From: an uncultured beta proteobacterium
GTDB lineage: Bacteria > Pseudomonadota > Gammaproteobacteria > Burkholderiales > Burkholderiaceae
Assembly: GCA_903835865.1 (NCBI GenBank)
Contig: CAILON010000276.1
Span: forward strand, 1-5,252
Direction of reading: 5' to 3'
Length of the DNA stretch: 5,252 bases
Shown here: one piece after another, positions 1-5,252 of the stretch
How positions within the stretch are numbered: the first letter of the stretch is position 1
How the letters are laid out: each line of letters opens with the position of its first letter
Notes under the pieces: model-generated
Database searches by the model: none
Seen by the model: the letters and a program-made list of their open reading frames with translations, nothing else
Told to the model about the DNA's origin: nothing
Translations under genes and position numbers: made by a program

Positions 1-818
1 ATCGCATAGTTATTGCTCAGATCAGCCATGGTGCTGTAGCCCATTCTGACAAAACCATTGGTATCTGGAGAGGCCTTAAAGTAATTCTGCAAACGCACAT
101 TACTGTTCTTAACAGTATCGGTACCCATACCATTTTTAATGTTGCTAGGTGATCCGGGGGAAATTGTGGCGTAATTCTGAAAACCTTCGCTCGAAAAGTA
201 ATCCGCAGAAAACCGCATCTGCATATCATCAGAAATAACTAAGTCTTTGGAGGCTGATACATTTCCAGTGCCAAAAGAACCATAACTGGCAGTGACGTCT
301 TGTGAGCTGTTTTTCGGAGTTCGGGTGTTAACGTTAATGACGCCACCCATACCGTAGTTGCCCCACAGGCTTGAGACGCCGCCACGGACAAATTCAACGG
401 ACTCAATGGAAGACAAAGGCATTTGGTTCCATTGCACCGTGCCATAGAAGGCATCATTTGCAGGCAAGCCATCAATGAGAACTAAGGTGCGGCCGTAGCC
501 CAAGCCTCGCACGTTAATACTTTGACCGGTTGGATCCTTCTGGTAATACGGCACATCATTTAGAAAGACACCGGGGACATTTTTAAGGATCTGATCAATC
601 GTTTGATCGGGCGAGGACTCAATAACCTCTTTCGTCAAAATAGTAGTATTCAGCGGTATTTGGTCAAGCGGAGTACCAGAACGTGTCGCGTTAACAATGA
701 CATCGTTTAACTTTTGATCGTAGTTCGGTGGGGGAGCAATTTGCGCCCAAGCGGAAATTACTGGCGTCCCAATGATAAATAAACATACCTTAATTCTGAA
801 ACGTAATGAATGAGGCAT
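1..818 (-). CDS. TonB-dependent outer-membrane receptor, N-terminal part (runs off left edge)
   Basis: An open frame of 272 codons plus two bases runs from an ATG at 818 to the left edge with no stop, so only the N-terminus is present. Residues 1-25 form a signal peptide (basic start, hydrophobic core VCLFIIGTPVISA, AWA|Q cleavage). A TonB-box-like stretch, NDVIVNATRS, lies near residues 38-47. The plug domain spans about residues 50-167, with the family signatures NVRGLG (102-107), VLIDGLPAN (113-121), IESVEFVRGG (138-147) and GGVINVNTRTP (158-168). Beta-barrel strands with alternating aromatic residues start near 172. The family imports scarce ligands such as siderophores, haem, cobalamin or sugars across the outer membrane using TonB-ExbBD energy; the plug alone does not reveal the ligand. 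No good Shine-Dalgarno sequence precedes the ATG, but the signal peptide fixes this start. It lies 22 bases after the 61-residue gene, with a large palindrome in between. Confidence 0.93.
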   Translation of the reverse strand, partial: MPHSLRFRIKVCLFIIGTPVISAWAQIAPPPNYDQKLNDVIVNATRSGTPLDQIPLNTTILTKEVIESSPDQTIDQILKNVPGVFLNDVPYYQKDPTGQSINVRGLGYGRTLVLIDGLPANDAFYGTVQWNQMPLSSIESVEFVRGGVSSLWGNYGMGGVINVNTRTPKNSSQDVTASYGSFGTGNVSASKDLVISDDMQMRFSADYFSSEGFQNYATISPGSPSNIKNGMGTDTVKNSNVRLQNYFKASPDTNGFVRMGYSTMADLSNNYA

Positions 819-829
819 AAATATCACTA

Positions 830-859
830 CAAACCTAAATCTATTTAGATTTAGGTTTG
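830..859. repeat. Perfect 30-base inverted repeat at the small gene/receptor junction
   Basis: The arms CAAACCTAAATCTA and TAGATTTAGGTTTG are exact reverse complements around a central TT at 844-845. As minus-strand RNA this folds as a 12-13 bp stem with a 4-6 base loop. It contains the last five codons and stop of the 61-residue gene and ends 11 bases before the receptor ATG. The stem is AT-rich and has no following T-run, so it is a poor intrinsic terminator. It could be an mRNA hairpin controlling receptor translation, a processing or 3'-end-protecting element, or a dimeric protein's operator. The repeat is certain; its role is inferred. Confidence 0.8.
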
Positions 860-1026
860 GCTTTTCCCATGAGTGATGCTAACAGGGGATTGGATTTAGC
901 CATTTCTTTTTTACTTAATACTTTATCTTCGGCTGAGCCGGGTTTAGGCGCTTTGGCCGCATTTTTTATGCGACTAGCAACAGCCAATCCTTGGTTTTTA
1001 TAAAGGTCTGTTTTTTTCATAGACAT
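841..1026 (-). CDS. Small lysine-rich protein of unknown function (61 aa)
   Basis: I do not recognise this protein. It has 14 Lys and 1 Arg against 4 acidic residues, no cysteine, no membrane segment and no signal peptide. The N-terminal third could form an amphipathic helix (about residues 6-26); a Pro/Gly break follows at 27-30 (PKPG), then a second possible helix (32-45), a short hydrophobic NPLLASLMG stretch (46-54) and a basic tail, KAKPKSK. This resembles small nucleic-acid- or ribosome-associated basic proteins, but that is only composition. The start at 1026 has a weak AAGAG eight bases upstream; a second Met lies two codons later. It sits 37 bases downstream of the HdeD-like gene and 22 bases upstream of the receptor, all in the same direction. 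Its last codons form one arm of a palindrome. Its compact position between genes and clean frame favour a real gene. Confidence 0.68.
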   Translation of the reverse strand: MSMKKTDLYKNQGLAVASRIKNAAKAPKPGSAEDKVLSKKEMAKSNPLLASLMGKAKPKSK

Positions 1027-1063
1027 GGCTGTTGCTCTTTAATTCTAATTAGGGGTGATTAAT

Positions 1064-1642
1064 TTATTTTGTTAATGAGCGAGCAGCTAAACCCAAGAAG
1101 AGCATAGACCAGCCCTGCAATAGCAACTCAACAGCAATTAACAATCCAGGCAACCACAAGCTTGATGATGGATAGCTATTCATAATCAACATGCCCATCA
1201 AGATGGAAATAGCAGCTGAAAGCGCCAACCAAAACCATTCACCGAAAACACGGTGCTGAAATGCGGAAACCAGACGCAAAAAACCCGTCACAAAGAAAAT
1301 TGCAGCGAGCCATAAAGTAATTACTTCAAGCGCCGGAATTGGAAACGCCCAGGTATATAAGCCTGCTGCAATATACAAGACTGCCAGTATCACTTGAATA
1401 CCAACACTCTTCCAGCCATGAGACTTCATTGCATGTGCACCTTGCAATACGCCACCCACAATTAAGAAGGCACCTAAAACATTAATAGACACAAAAGAGA
1501 ACAGTGTCTGGCCTGCAACACCGATCATGCCAAGCACGATAAATAAAATTCCTAAGCCAATAAGTGCACCAGGCACTTTTGCTGCAGCACCTAATACTGC
1601 TGTTCGCATTGCTTTTACTTGCTCAATCGTTTGGTCAGCCAT
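1064..1642 (-). CDS. HdeD family (DUF308) six-helix inner-membrane protein
   Basis: The 192-residue product has six hydrophobic segments near residues 24-44, 47-69, 79-99, 105-128, 135-155 and 162-187, with a short polar N-terminus. The layout of repeated helix pairs rich in Gly/Ala/Ile/Leu, with the stretch GAFLIVGGVLQGAHAM after the second helix, and the total length are those of HdeD/DUF308 proteins. In Escherichia coli HdeD is an inner-membrane protein linked to acid resistance at high cell density; the biochemical role is unknown, and homologues outside enterics are usually annotated by similarity only. A strong Shine-Dalgarno sequence (AAAGGAGA, about six bases before the ATG) supports this start. 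It lies 51 bases downstream of the PcaD-like hydrolase gene in the same direction, with an AT-rich gap. I see no functional link to its neighbours, so it may be a separate stress gene. Confidence 0.88.
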   Translation of the reverse strand: MADQTIEQVKAMRTAVLGAAAKVPGALIGLGILFIVLGMIGVAGQTLFSFVSINVLGAFLIVGGVLQGAHAMKSHGWKSVGIQVILAVLYIAAGLYTWAFPIPALEVITLWLAAIFFVTGFLRLVSAFQHRVFGEWFWLALSAAISILMGMLIMNSYPSSSLWLPGLLIAVELLLQGWSMLFLGLAARSLTK

Positions 1643-1660
1643 GACATTCTCCTTTTAAAG

Positions 1661-1719
1661 TGTTACAAAAAATTACAAAATTAATTTCAAAAACTATAGA
1701 GCGTTATCGACTGAATCAA
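1661..1719 (-). promoter_or_regulatory. Possible promoter for the HdeD-like gene
   Basis: Reading the minus strand, TATAGT (1693-1698) is a near-consensus -10 box, and TTGATT (1714-1719) a partial -35 box, but the spacer is only 15 bases. A start near 1686 would give a leader of about 43 bases before the ATG. The leader contains two copies of TTTTGTAA exactly ten bases apart (1663-1670 and 1673-1680), one helical turn. This is weak pattern matching in AT-rich DNA; read-through from the upstream hydrolase gene is equally possible. Confidence 0.2.
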
Positions 1720-2509
1720 TAAACTCACGAATGATTTGATTAAAGACCGCTGGCTGCTCAATATTGGATAAATGCGCAGCCTCTTCAATTAATACCATCT
1801 TCGATCCATCAATCATACGATTAAGTACGGTCGCCTGCTCTACTGTACAGGCAGGATCTTGTCGACCAGTCAAGATGAGCGTTGGAGCCTTAATTTTGAG
1901 GAGCATGGTCGTTTGAGCCATATCCCGTACAGCACTAGCACAGCCAATATAACCTTCAACACCAGTACCCAAAATCATTTGACGGACTTTTTCAATATCT
2001 TGTGGAGCACGCTCAATAAATGGTGCAGTAAACCAACGCTTAATGGTCCCATCCACCAAACCAGGGATACCGTCTTTGCGCGCGACTTCAAAACGATCTT
2101 CCCACAAATTACGTGGCGGCATTTCACTAGCGGTATCGCATAAGGATAAAGAATAGACACGCTCAGGATAGCGAGCACCCATTTGCTGCCCAATCATTCC
2201 GCCCATCGACAAGCCTATGAAATGGACTTTCTGGATTTGTAGTGCATCCAATAGCGCTACTGCATCATCTGCCAATTGGCTAATGGAGTAAGGGCTAGGA
2301 GTAGTGTGGGATCCTCCGTGACCGCGCTTGTCGTAACGTAAGACACGGTAGCGATCGGCTAAAGCGGGGACATTCCAGTCCCACATGGAATAATCGGACA
2401 TCAAGCTATTGGCCATGAGAACAACATGACCATCTTCTGGGCCATCAAAACGATAGGCCACCTCGAGTCCATTCACGGAAATTGTCTTTTGTCCCTGCTT
2501 CTGAGTCAT
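1694..2509 (-). CDS. PcaD-like alpha/beta hydrolase (probable 3-oxoadipate enol-lactonase family)
   Basis: This 271-residue protein is a complete, cytosolic alpha/beta hydrolase without signal peptide. The nucleophile elbow is G-L-S-M-G with Ser101; the acid is probably Asp218 in GRQDP and the base His246 in EAAHLSNIEQP. The oxyanion region reads NSLMSDYSMWD (34-44) instead of the common HG motif, and RYDKRGHG follows at 58-65. These, with RWF (158-160) and the GYIGCASAVRD stretch (186-196), match the PcaD family, which hydrolyses 3-oxoadipate enol-lactone to 3-oxoadipate in the beta-ketoadipate pathway for protocatechuate and catechol. No other pca or cat gene is present, so it may act on a related lactone or ester; Burkholderiales carry several such paralogues. 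The ATG at 2509 has GAGA a few bases upstream. It diverges from the binding-protein gene across 101 bases and heads the left-going gene set. Confidence 0.82.
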   Translation of the reverse strand: MTQKQGQKTISVNGLEVAYRFDGPEDGHVVLMANSLMSDYSMWDWNVPALADRYRVLRYDKRGHGGSHTTPSPYSISQLADDAVALLDALQIQKVHFIGLSMGGMIGQQMGARYPERVYSLSLCDTASEMPPRNLWEDRFEVARKDGIPGLVDGTIKRWFTAPFIERAPQDIEKVRQMILGTGVEGYIGCASAVRDMAQTTMLLKIKAPTLILTGRQDPACTVEQATVLNRMIDGSKMVLIEEAAHLSNIEQPAVFNQIIREFIDSVDNAL

Positions 2510-2610
2510 TTATCTCTACTTTCTTTATATCTTTATCTAATGCTATTTATGTAATCTTGAGAGCATGTTAGATTATCCAATGAAACTATAAAAAAATTAT
2601 TCAAGGAGAC
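2510..2610. promoter_or_regulatory. Divergent intergenic region with a candidate operator dyad
   Basis: These 101 AT-rich bases separate two divergent genes and must hold promoters for both. TAATCT (2552-2557) and AGATTA (2570-2575) form a perfect six-base dyad with a 12-base spacer, of the general form recognised by dimeric regulators such as LysR-type proteins, which often control Bug-type transport genes. TTGAGA at 2557-2562 could be a -35 box for the plus-strand gene, but no convincing -10 box lies at the right distance. No regulator gene is in the window. The dyad is real; a regulatory role is inference. Confidence 0.35.
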
Positions 2611-3621
2611 ATGATGTATACAGCCAAGCGCCTAGGGGGTCACGCCCACGCCTTTCTCAAGTTCAGTTTAGGTTTAGGACTTGCCGTTAGCGTGAGCCTA
2701 AGCCACGCCCAAAGCAAAGTGCAAAATTATCCCGATCGCACCGTCAGGATGGTAGTTCCGCTAACTACAGGCTCGGGCGCAGACATCGCGGGCCGAGTCG
2801 TTGCCAAAAGCCTTACGGAGACTTGGAAGCAATCCGTCATTATTGAAAATCGTCCAGGAGCAGGTGGATTGATCGGTACTGGAGTCGTTGTGAATGCTGA
2901 GCCTGATGGATATACCCTTCTAGTGCAATCTGCTTCTTATGCTGCAAACCCAGCCATCTATAAAAAACTACCTTACGATCCACTCAAGAGTTTGATCGAT
3001 GTAGCCATATTGGGACAAACACCTTATGTCATGATTACGGCGGCTGACGGTCCGTATCAGTCGATTCGTGATCTGGTAATTGCTGCCAAATCTAAACCCG
3101 GTGAAATTACCTTTGCTTCTGCCGGCGTTGGTAGCTCTACTCACCTGGCCGCTGAGTATTTCAATCAGCTAATGGGTGTGAAATTGATTCACGTACCCTA
3201 TAAGGGCTCGCCTGAAGCTATTCAAGACACTATGTCAGGACGTACTGCGTTTTATATGGCACCGTTAGATACCGCCATTGGCCAACTGAAAGGCGGCAAA
3301 GTTCGCGCGCTTGGTGTTACTAGTAAAACGCGTAACCCTGCAGTACCTGATATTCCTAGTATTGCAGAGCAAGGCTATCCGAATTTTGAAATCGGCCTTT
3401 GGTTTGGTGTTTGGGCGCCTGCAGGCACGCCACCTGCAATCGTGAGCAAGATTAATCAAAGCGTCAATCAATCTATGCAAGATCCCGAAGTGAAAACCGC
3501 CTATGAAAACAAAGGCATCAAAGCAACACCCATGAGCAGCGCAGAATTTAGTAAGTTTGTGCGTGAAGAAATGGCGAAGTATTTAAAGATTGCCAAAGAA
3601 GCAGCCATTGAGCCTCAATAA
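2611..3621 (+). CDS. Bug/TctC-family tripartite tricarboxylate transporter substrate-binding protein
   Basis: This 336-residue protein is a periplasmic solute receptor of the Bug/TctC family (PF03401). A signal peptide covers residues 1-33 (Lys/Arg/His-containing start, core FSLGLGLAVSVSLS, SHA|Q cleavage). The mature part shows family signatures in order: YPDRTVRMVVP (40-50), ENRPGAGG (79-86), PDGYTLL (98-104), GVGSSTHLA (172-180), HVPYKG (194-199), VPDIPSIAEQGYP (245-257) and WAPAGTPP (268-275). Length is normal. Such proteins bind carboxylates, aromatic acids or amides and either feed TctAB permeases or act as sensors; no TctA or TctB is here, so it is an orphan, as is usual in Burkholderiales. 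Two consecutive ATGs begin the frame. AAGGAGA (2603-2609) lies only two bases from the first after its GGAG core but five from the second (2614), so 2614 may be the true start. It shares an operon with the overlapping amidohydrolase gene, suggesting related substrates. Confidence 0.95.
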   Translation: MMYTAKRLGGHAHAFLKFSLGLGLAVSVSLSHAQSKVQNYPDRTVRMVVPLTTGSGADIAGRVVAKSLTETWKQSVIIENRPGAGGLIGTGVVVNAEPDGYTLLVQSASYAANPAIYKKLPYDPLKSLIDVAILGQTPYVMITAADGPYQSIRDLVIAAKSKPGEITFASAGVGSSTHLAAEYFNQLMGVKLIHVPYKGSPEAIQDTMSGRTAFYMAPLDTAIGQLKGGKVRALGVTSKTRNPAVPDIPSIAEQGYPNFEIGLWFGVWAPAGTPPAIVSKINQSVNQSMQDPEVKTAYENKGIKATPMSSAEFSKFVREEMAKYLKIAKEAAIEPQ

Positions 3622-4510
3622 AGATTTAGCACCGCTGTGCCAAGCCCCTGATTCGGAATCACGTTCACCCAAGATCTCATTTCCGAAAGGGGCGGTAGAT
3701 TGCCATGCGCATGTCTGCGGGCCAGCAGGCCTCTTTCCTTACGCGGATGAACGCATCTACACACCGCCAGATGCTACGCTAGAAAGTTACAACACCCTAC
3801 TTCATATACTGGGCGTTGACCGTGCAGTCTTAGTGCAACCCAGCGTCTATGCCACAGATAACCAAGCGATGCTGGCAGCCCTGAAGCATCAGCCCGAAAA
3901 ATTTCGCGGCGTTGCTGTAATCGCCGATAACGCTAGCGATCGAGAGCTTGAAGAATTTCATCAAGCAGGTGTGCGTGGTGTACGTTGCAATATTGTGGAT
4001 GTCGCAGATAAATCTGCTGGGCTTCCAATCCAATATCTCACTACACTAGCAAAACGGATTGCCCCTTTTGGCTGGCACCTCGAGCTACTCATGCATGTCA
4101 ATGAGTACCCAAACCTAGCTACCGTATTTGAAAACTTTCCAGTGGATTTAGTATTTGGTCATTTTGGATATGCGCATGCAAAACATGGAGTAAATGATCC
4201 CGGCTTTCAGGGTTTACTAAACCTGATGCGCGAGCAAAGAGCCTGGGTCAAAATGACTGGTCCTTACCGCATTTGCGATGGTGGATTACCTTATGCTGAT
4301 ATGCGCCCATTGAATGATGCCGTTATTGAGGCAAACCCAGCGCAATTGATCTGGGGTAGTGATTGGCCCCATGTGATGGTCAAAAAGGAAATGCCCCATG
4401 ATGCTGACCTGTGTGATCTATTTGGCGCCTGGGTGAGGGATCCTTCCTTGCGAAAATCGATTCTGGTGGATAACCCCTGTATCCTGTACGACTTTCCAGC
4501 ACTATATTAA
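3590..4510 (+). CDS. TIM-barrel amidohydrolase, 2-pyrone-4,6-dicarboxylate lactonase-like (COG3618/Amidohydrolase_2)
   Basis: The frame gives up to 306 residues with no signal peptide. The amidohydrolase domain begins near residue 30 with FPKGAVDCHAHVCGP (metal-site H39-A-H41). Other expected elements are RGVRCN (129-134), WHLELL (162-167), FGHFG (189-193, His191), WVKMTGPYR (219-227) and IWGSDWPH (254-261, with Asp258 as probable catalytic base). This pattern is that of lactonases such as LigI, which opens 2-pyrone-4,6-dicarboxylate, and of related predicted TIM-barrel hydrolases. The real substrate is unknown; a lactone or similar cyclic ester is the likeliest class. No ATG occurs before the domain. 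An in-frame TAA at 3584 leaves TTG at 3590 or TTG at 3608 as starts. The second has purine-rich AAAGAAG six bases upstream and would shorten the product by six residues. Either way the gene overlaps the binding-protein gene (32 or 14 bases), implying translational coupling. The Ser/Pro-rich residues 18-29 form a poorly conserved-looking leader. Confidence 0.9.
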   Translation: MPKKQPLSLNKDLAPLCQAPDSESRSPKISFPKGAVDCHAHVCGPAGLFPYADERIYTPPDATLESYNTLLHILGVDRAVLVQPSVYATDNQAMLAALKHQPEKFRGVAVIADNASDRELEEFHQAGVRGVRCNIVDVADKSAGLPIQYLTTLAKRIAPFGWHLELLMHVNEYPNLATVFENFPVDLVFGHFGYAHAKHGVNDPGFQGLLNLMREQRAWVKMTGPYRICDGGLPYADMRPLNDAVIEANPAQLIWGSDWPHVMVKKEMPHDADLCDLFGAWVRDPSLRKSILVDNPCILYDFPALY

Positions 4511-4541
4511 GCAAACTCTTGCATTAAGGATCGGCAATTTT

Positions 4542-4766
4542 ATGAGCAATACTTTAACTATCATTTTGGGCATTGTTGCCATACTTCTACCCTTAGTTGT
4601 GGGGCGCATTTACTGGAAAAAATTTGATCATTACTTTGGTAGAGGTGATGAGGCCTATATGGATACTTTGGAATATTTTCTAAAGAAGATTGGTTCTACT
4701 ATATTAGTTGCCTTCATCATTCTTTGGCTGGGCATGAGTTTAGTGTTTAGCGTTAGTAGCTCTTAA
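4542..4766 (+). CDS. Small two-helix membrane protein of unknown function (74 aa)
   Basis: I do not recognise this family. There are two hydrophobic helices, at about residues 4-23 and 50-71, joined by a polar, charged segment (RIYWKKFDHYFGRGDEAYMD and following) rich in aromatic and basic residues. The basic content of that loop suggests it faces the cytoplasm, with both ends outside. The ATG follows AAGGA (4526-4530) at a rather long spacing of 11 bases. It starts 31 bases after the amidohydrolase stop and ends five bases before the next small membrane gene, so it probably belongs to the same transcript, which ends at the hairpin near 5164. There is nothing to link it to lactone catabolism; its close partner downstream suggests the two products work together. 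Confidence 0.75.
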   Translation: MSNTLTIILGIVAILLPLVVGRIYWKKFDHYFGRGDEAYMDTLEYFLKKIGSTILVAFIILWLGMSLVFSVSSS

Positions 4767-4771
4767 TAGTC

Positions 4772-5143
4772 ATGAACGATCAACTCATCATCATCCTGCG
4801 CAAGGCAAAGCTGAACTTTGCCATCTTGGGAATTATTTTACTCATTGTGCTTGTGGGTAAATTCGTAGACCCTGAGTTAACCAACAGAATTTTTATGACT
4901 GCAGATCAATTGGTTTCTGAGCTGTACCTCATCTTTGCTGCTATTACCCTAGGTGCCTTTATTCCCAACTTTAAGTTAGTAGCATTTGGCGCAATTGGCG
5001 CCTTTATTGCTGCAGCGGTATTGGTTCATCTGGGCGTCTTTACTTACCTGAGTACTGAATACCTTTTTGCGGTACTCATTGTTGTCCTGGGGTTTGCATC
5101 GATCGCGAACCTGTATCGACACTATCGAGAGTTTAGGTTTTAA
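4772..5143 (+). CDS. Small four-helix membrane protein of unknown function (123 aa)
   Basis: I do not recognise this family. Four hydrophobic helices are predicted by eye at about residues 14-32, 48-66, 68-88 and 95-115. A short N-terminus with RKAK and a basic-aromatic C-terminal tail, NLYRHYREFRF, put both ends on the cytoplasmic side by the positive-inside rule. There are no obvious catalytic or metal-binding motifs and no cysteine. The ATG is five bases after the stop of the preceding small membrane gene and lacks a clear Shine-Dalgarno sequence, so its translation is probably coupled to that gene. It is the last gene of the plus-strand unit; a strong terminator hairpin starts 20 bases after its stop. 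Confidence 0.75.
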   Translation: MNDQLIIILRKAKLNFAILGIILLIVLVGKFVDPELTNRIFMTADQLVSELYLIFAAITLGAFIPNFKLVAFGAIGAFIAAAVLVHLGVFTYLSTEYLFAVLIVVLGFASIANLYRHYREFRF

Positions 5144-5163
5144 GGAGCCGATCTTGAGTAGCT

Positions 5164-5201
5164 AAATAAAAAGCCCCGTATGTTTGGGGCTTTTTATTTT
5201 T
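5164..5201. terminator. Bidirectional intrinsic terminator
   Basis: AAATAAAAAGCCCC (5164-5177) pairs perfectly with GGGGCTTTTTATTT (5186-5199) around an eight-base loop, GTATGTTT. On the plus strand the GC core is followed by TTTTTATTTTT; on the minus strand it is followed by TTTTTATTT. It can therefore stop transcription from the left (small membrane genes) and also from a gene arriving from the right. Confidence 0.92.
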
Positions 5202-5217
5202 AGGGAATGGTTGCTAC

Positions 5218-5252
5218 TTACTTCTCTAAAGCTCCATAAATTACGGAGTTCA
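5218..5252 (-). CDS. Possible C-terminal end of a gene entering from the right edge
   Basis: On the minus strand the last 35 bases can be read as eleven codon positions ending in TAA at 5218-5220, giving the tail NSVIYGALEK. The symmetrical terminator begins 17 bases beyond that stop, as expected for two convergent genes sharing one terminator. Ten residues are too few to name a family, and one of the other two minus-strand frames is also open here, so this is a tentative call resting on position. Confidence 0.4.
   Translation of the reverse strand, partial: NSVIYGALEK

Noticed and set aside
17..475. Two short minus-strand open frames at 17-229 and 239-475
   Set aside because: Both are out of frame with the receptor, whose signal peptide and plug motifs run uninterrupted from 818 to the left edge.
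830..859. The palindrome as an intrinsic terminator for the minus-strand genes
   Set aside because: The stem has only a few GC pairs and is followed by GTAGTG rather than a T-run, so termination is unlikely to be its main role.
1662..1690. Minus-strand TTGAAA, 17-base spacer, TGTAAC as a promoter for the HdeD-like gene
   Set aside because: The spacing is ideal, but transcription would start at or inside the Shine-Dalgarno sequence, leaving too little leader for the gene's strong ribosome-binding site.
1859..2143. Open frame of 94 codons on the plus strand
   Set aside because: It lies wholly inside the PcaD-like gene on the opposite strand, has no ribosome-binding site, and its translation resembles no protein; the hydrolase motifs fix the true frame.
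5145..5166. AAGGAG followed by TTG as a possible new gene start after 5143
   Set aside because: The frame from that TTG reaches a stop codon after two more codons and runs into the terminator.

Overview
The window looks like chromosomal DNA of a betaproteobacterium of the order Burkholderiales, most likely Polynucleobacter or a close relative. This is inferred from a stand-alone Bug/TctC-type periplasmic binding protein (a family greatly expanded in Burkholderiales), a PcaD-like lactonase, an HdeD/DUF308 membrane protein, tight gene packing, and base composition that looks mid-40s % GC by eye. No rRNA, tRNA, CRISPR array, insertion sequence or phage gene is visible.

Left part, all on the minus strand, in transcription order from right to left: a PcaD-like alpha/beta hydrolase (1694-2509), an HdeD-family six-helix membrane protein (1064-1642), a 61-residue lysine-rich protein of unknown function (841-1026), and the N-terminal 272 codons of a TonB-dependent outer-membrane receptor that runs off the left edge (1-818). 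Gaps are 51, 37 and 22 bases, so partial co-transcription is possible. A perfect 30-base inverted repeat covers the end of the 61-residue gene and the leader of the receptor gene.

Right part, all on the plus strand: from a 101-base divergent intergenic region starts a Bug/TctC solute-binding protein (2611-3621), overlapped by a TIM-barrel amidohydrolase of the 2-pyrone-4,6-dicarboxylate lactonase-like family that must use a non-ATG start (3590-4510). Two small membrane proteins of unknown function follow (4542-4766 and 4772-5143). A strong hairpin with a T-tract ends the unit (5164-5201). It is symmetrical and probably also serves a minus-strand gene whose last codons may enter from the right edge.

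How the genes may work together (inference): the receptor, binding protein, lactonase-like amidohydrolase and enol-lactonase-like hydrolase are the components one would expect for capture and ring-opening of a lactone or aromatic-derived carboxylate. The two hydrolases sit on either side of the divergent promoter region, one of them behind the binding protein. No transport permease (TctAB), regulator or other ring-cleavage enzyme is in the window, so the substrate cannot be fixed. Apart from this possible catabolic grouping the region is fairly ordinary.
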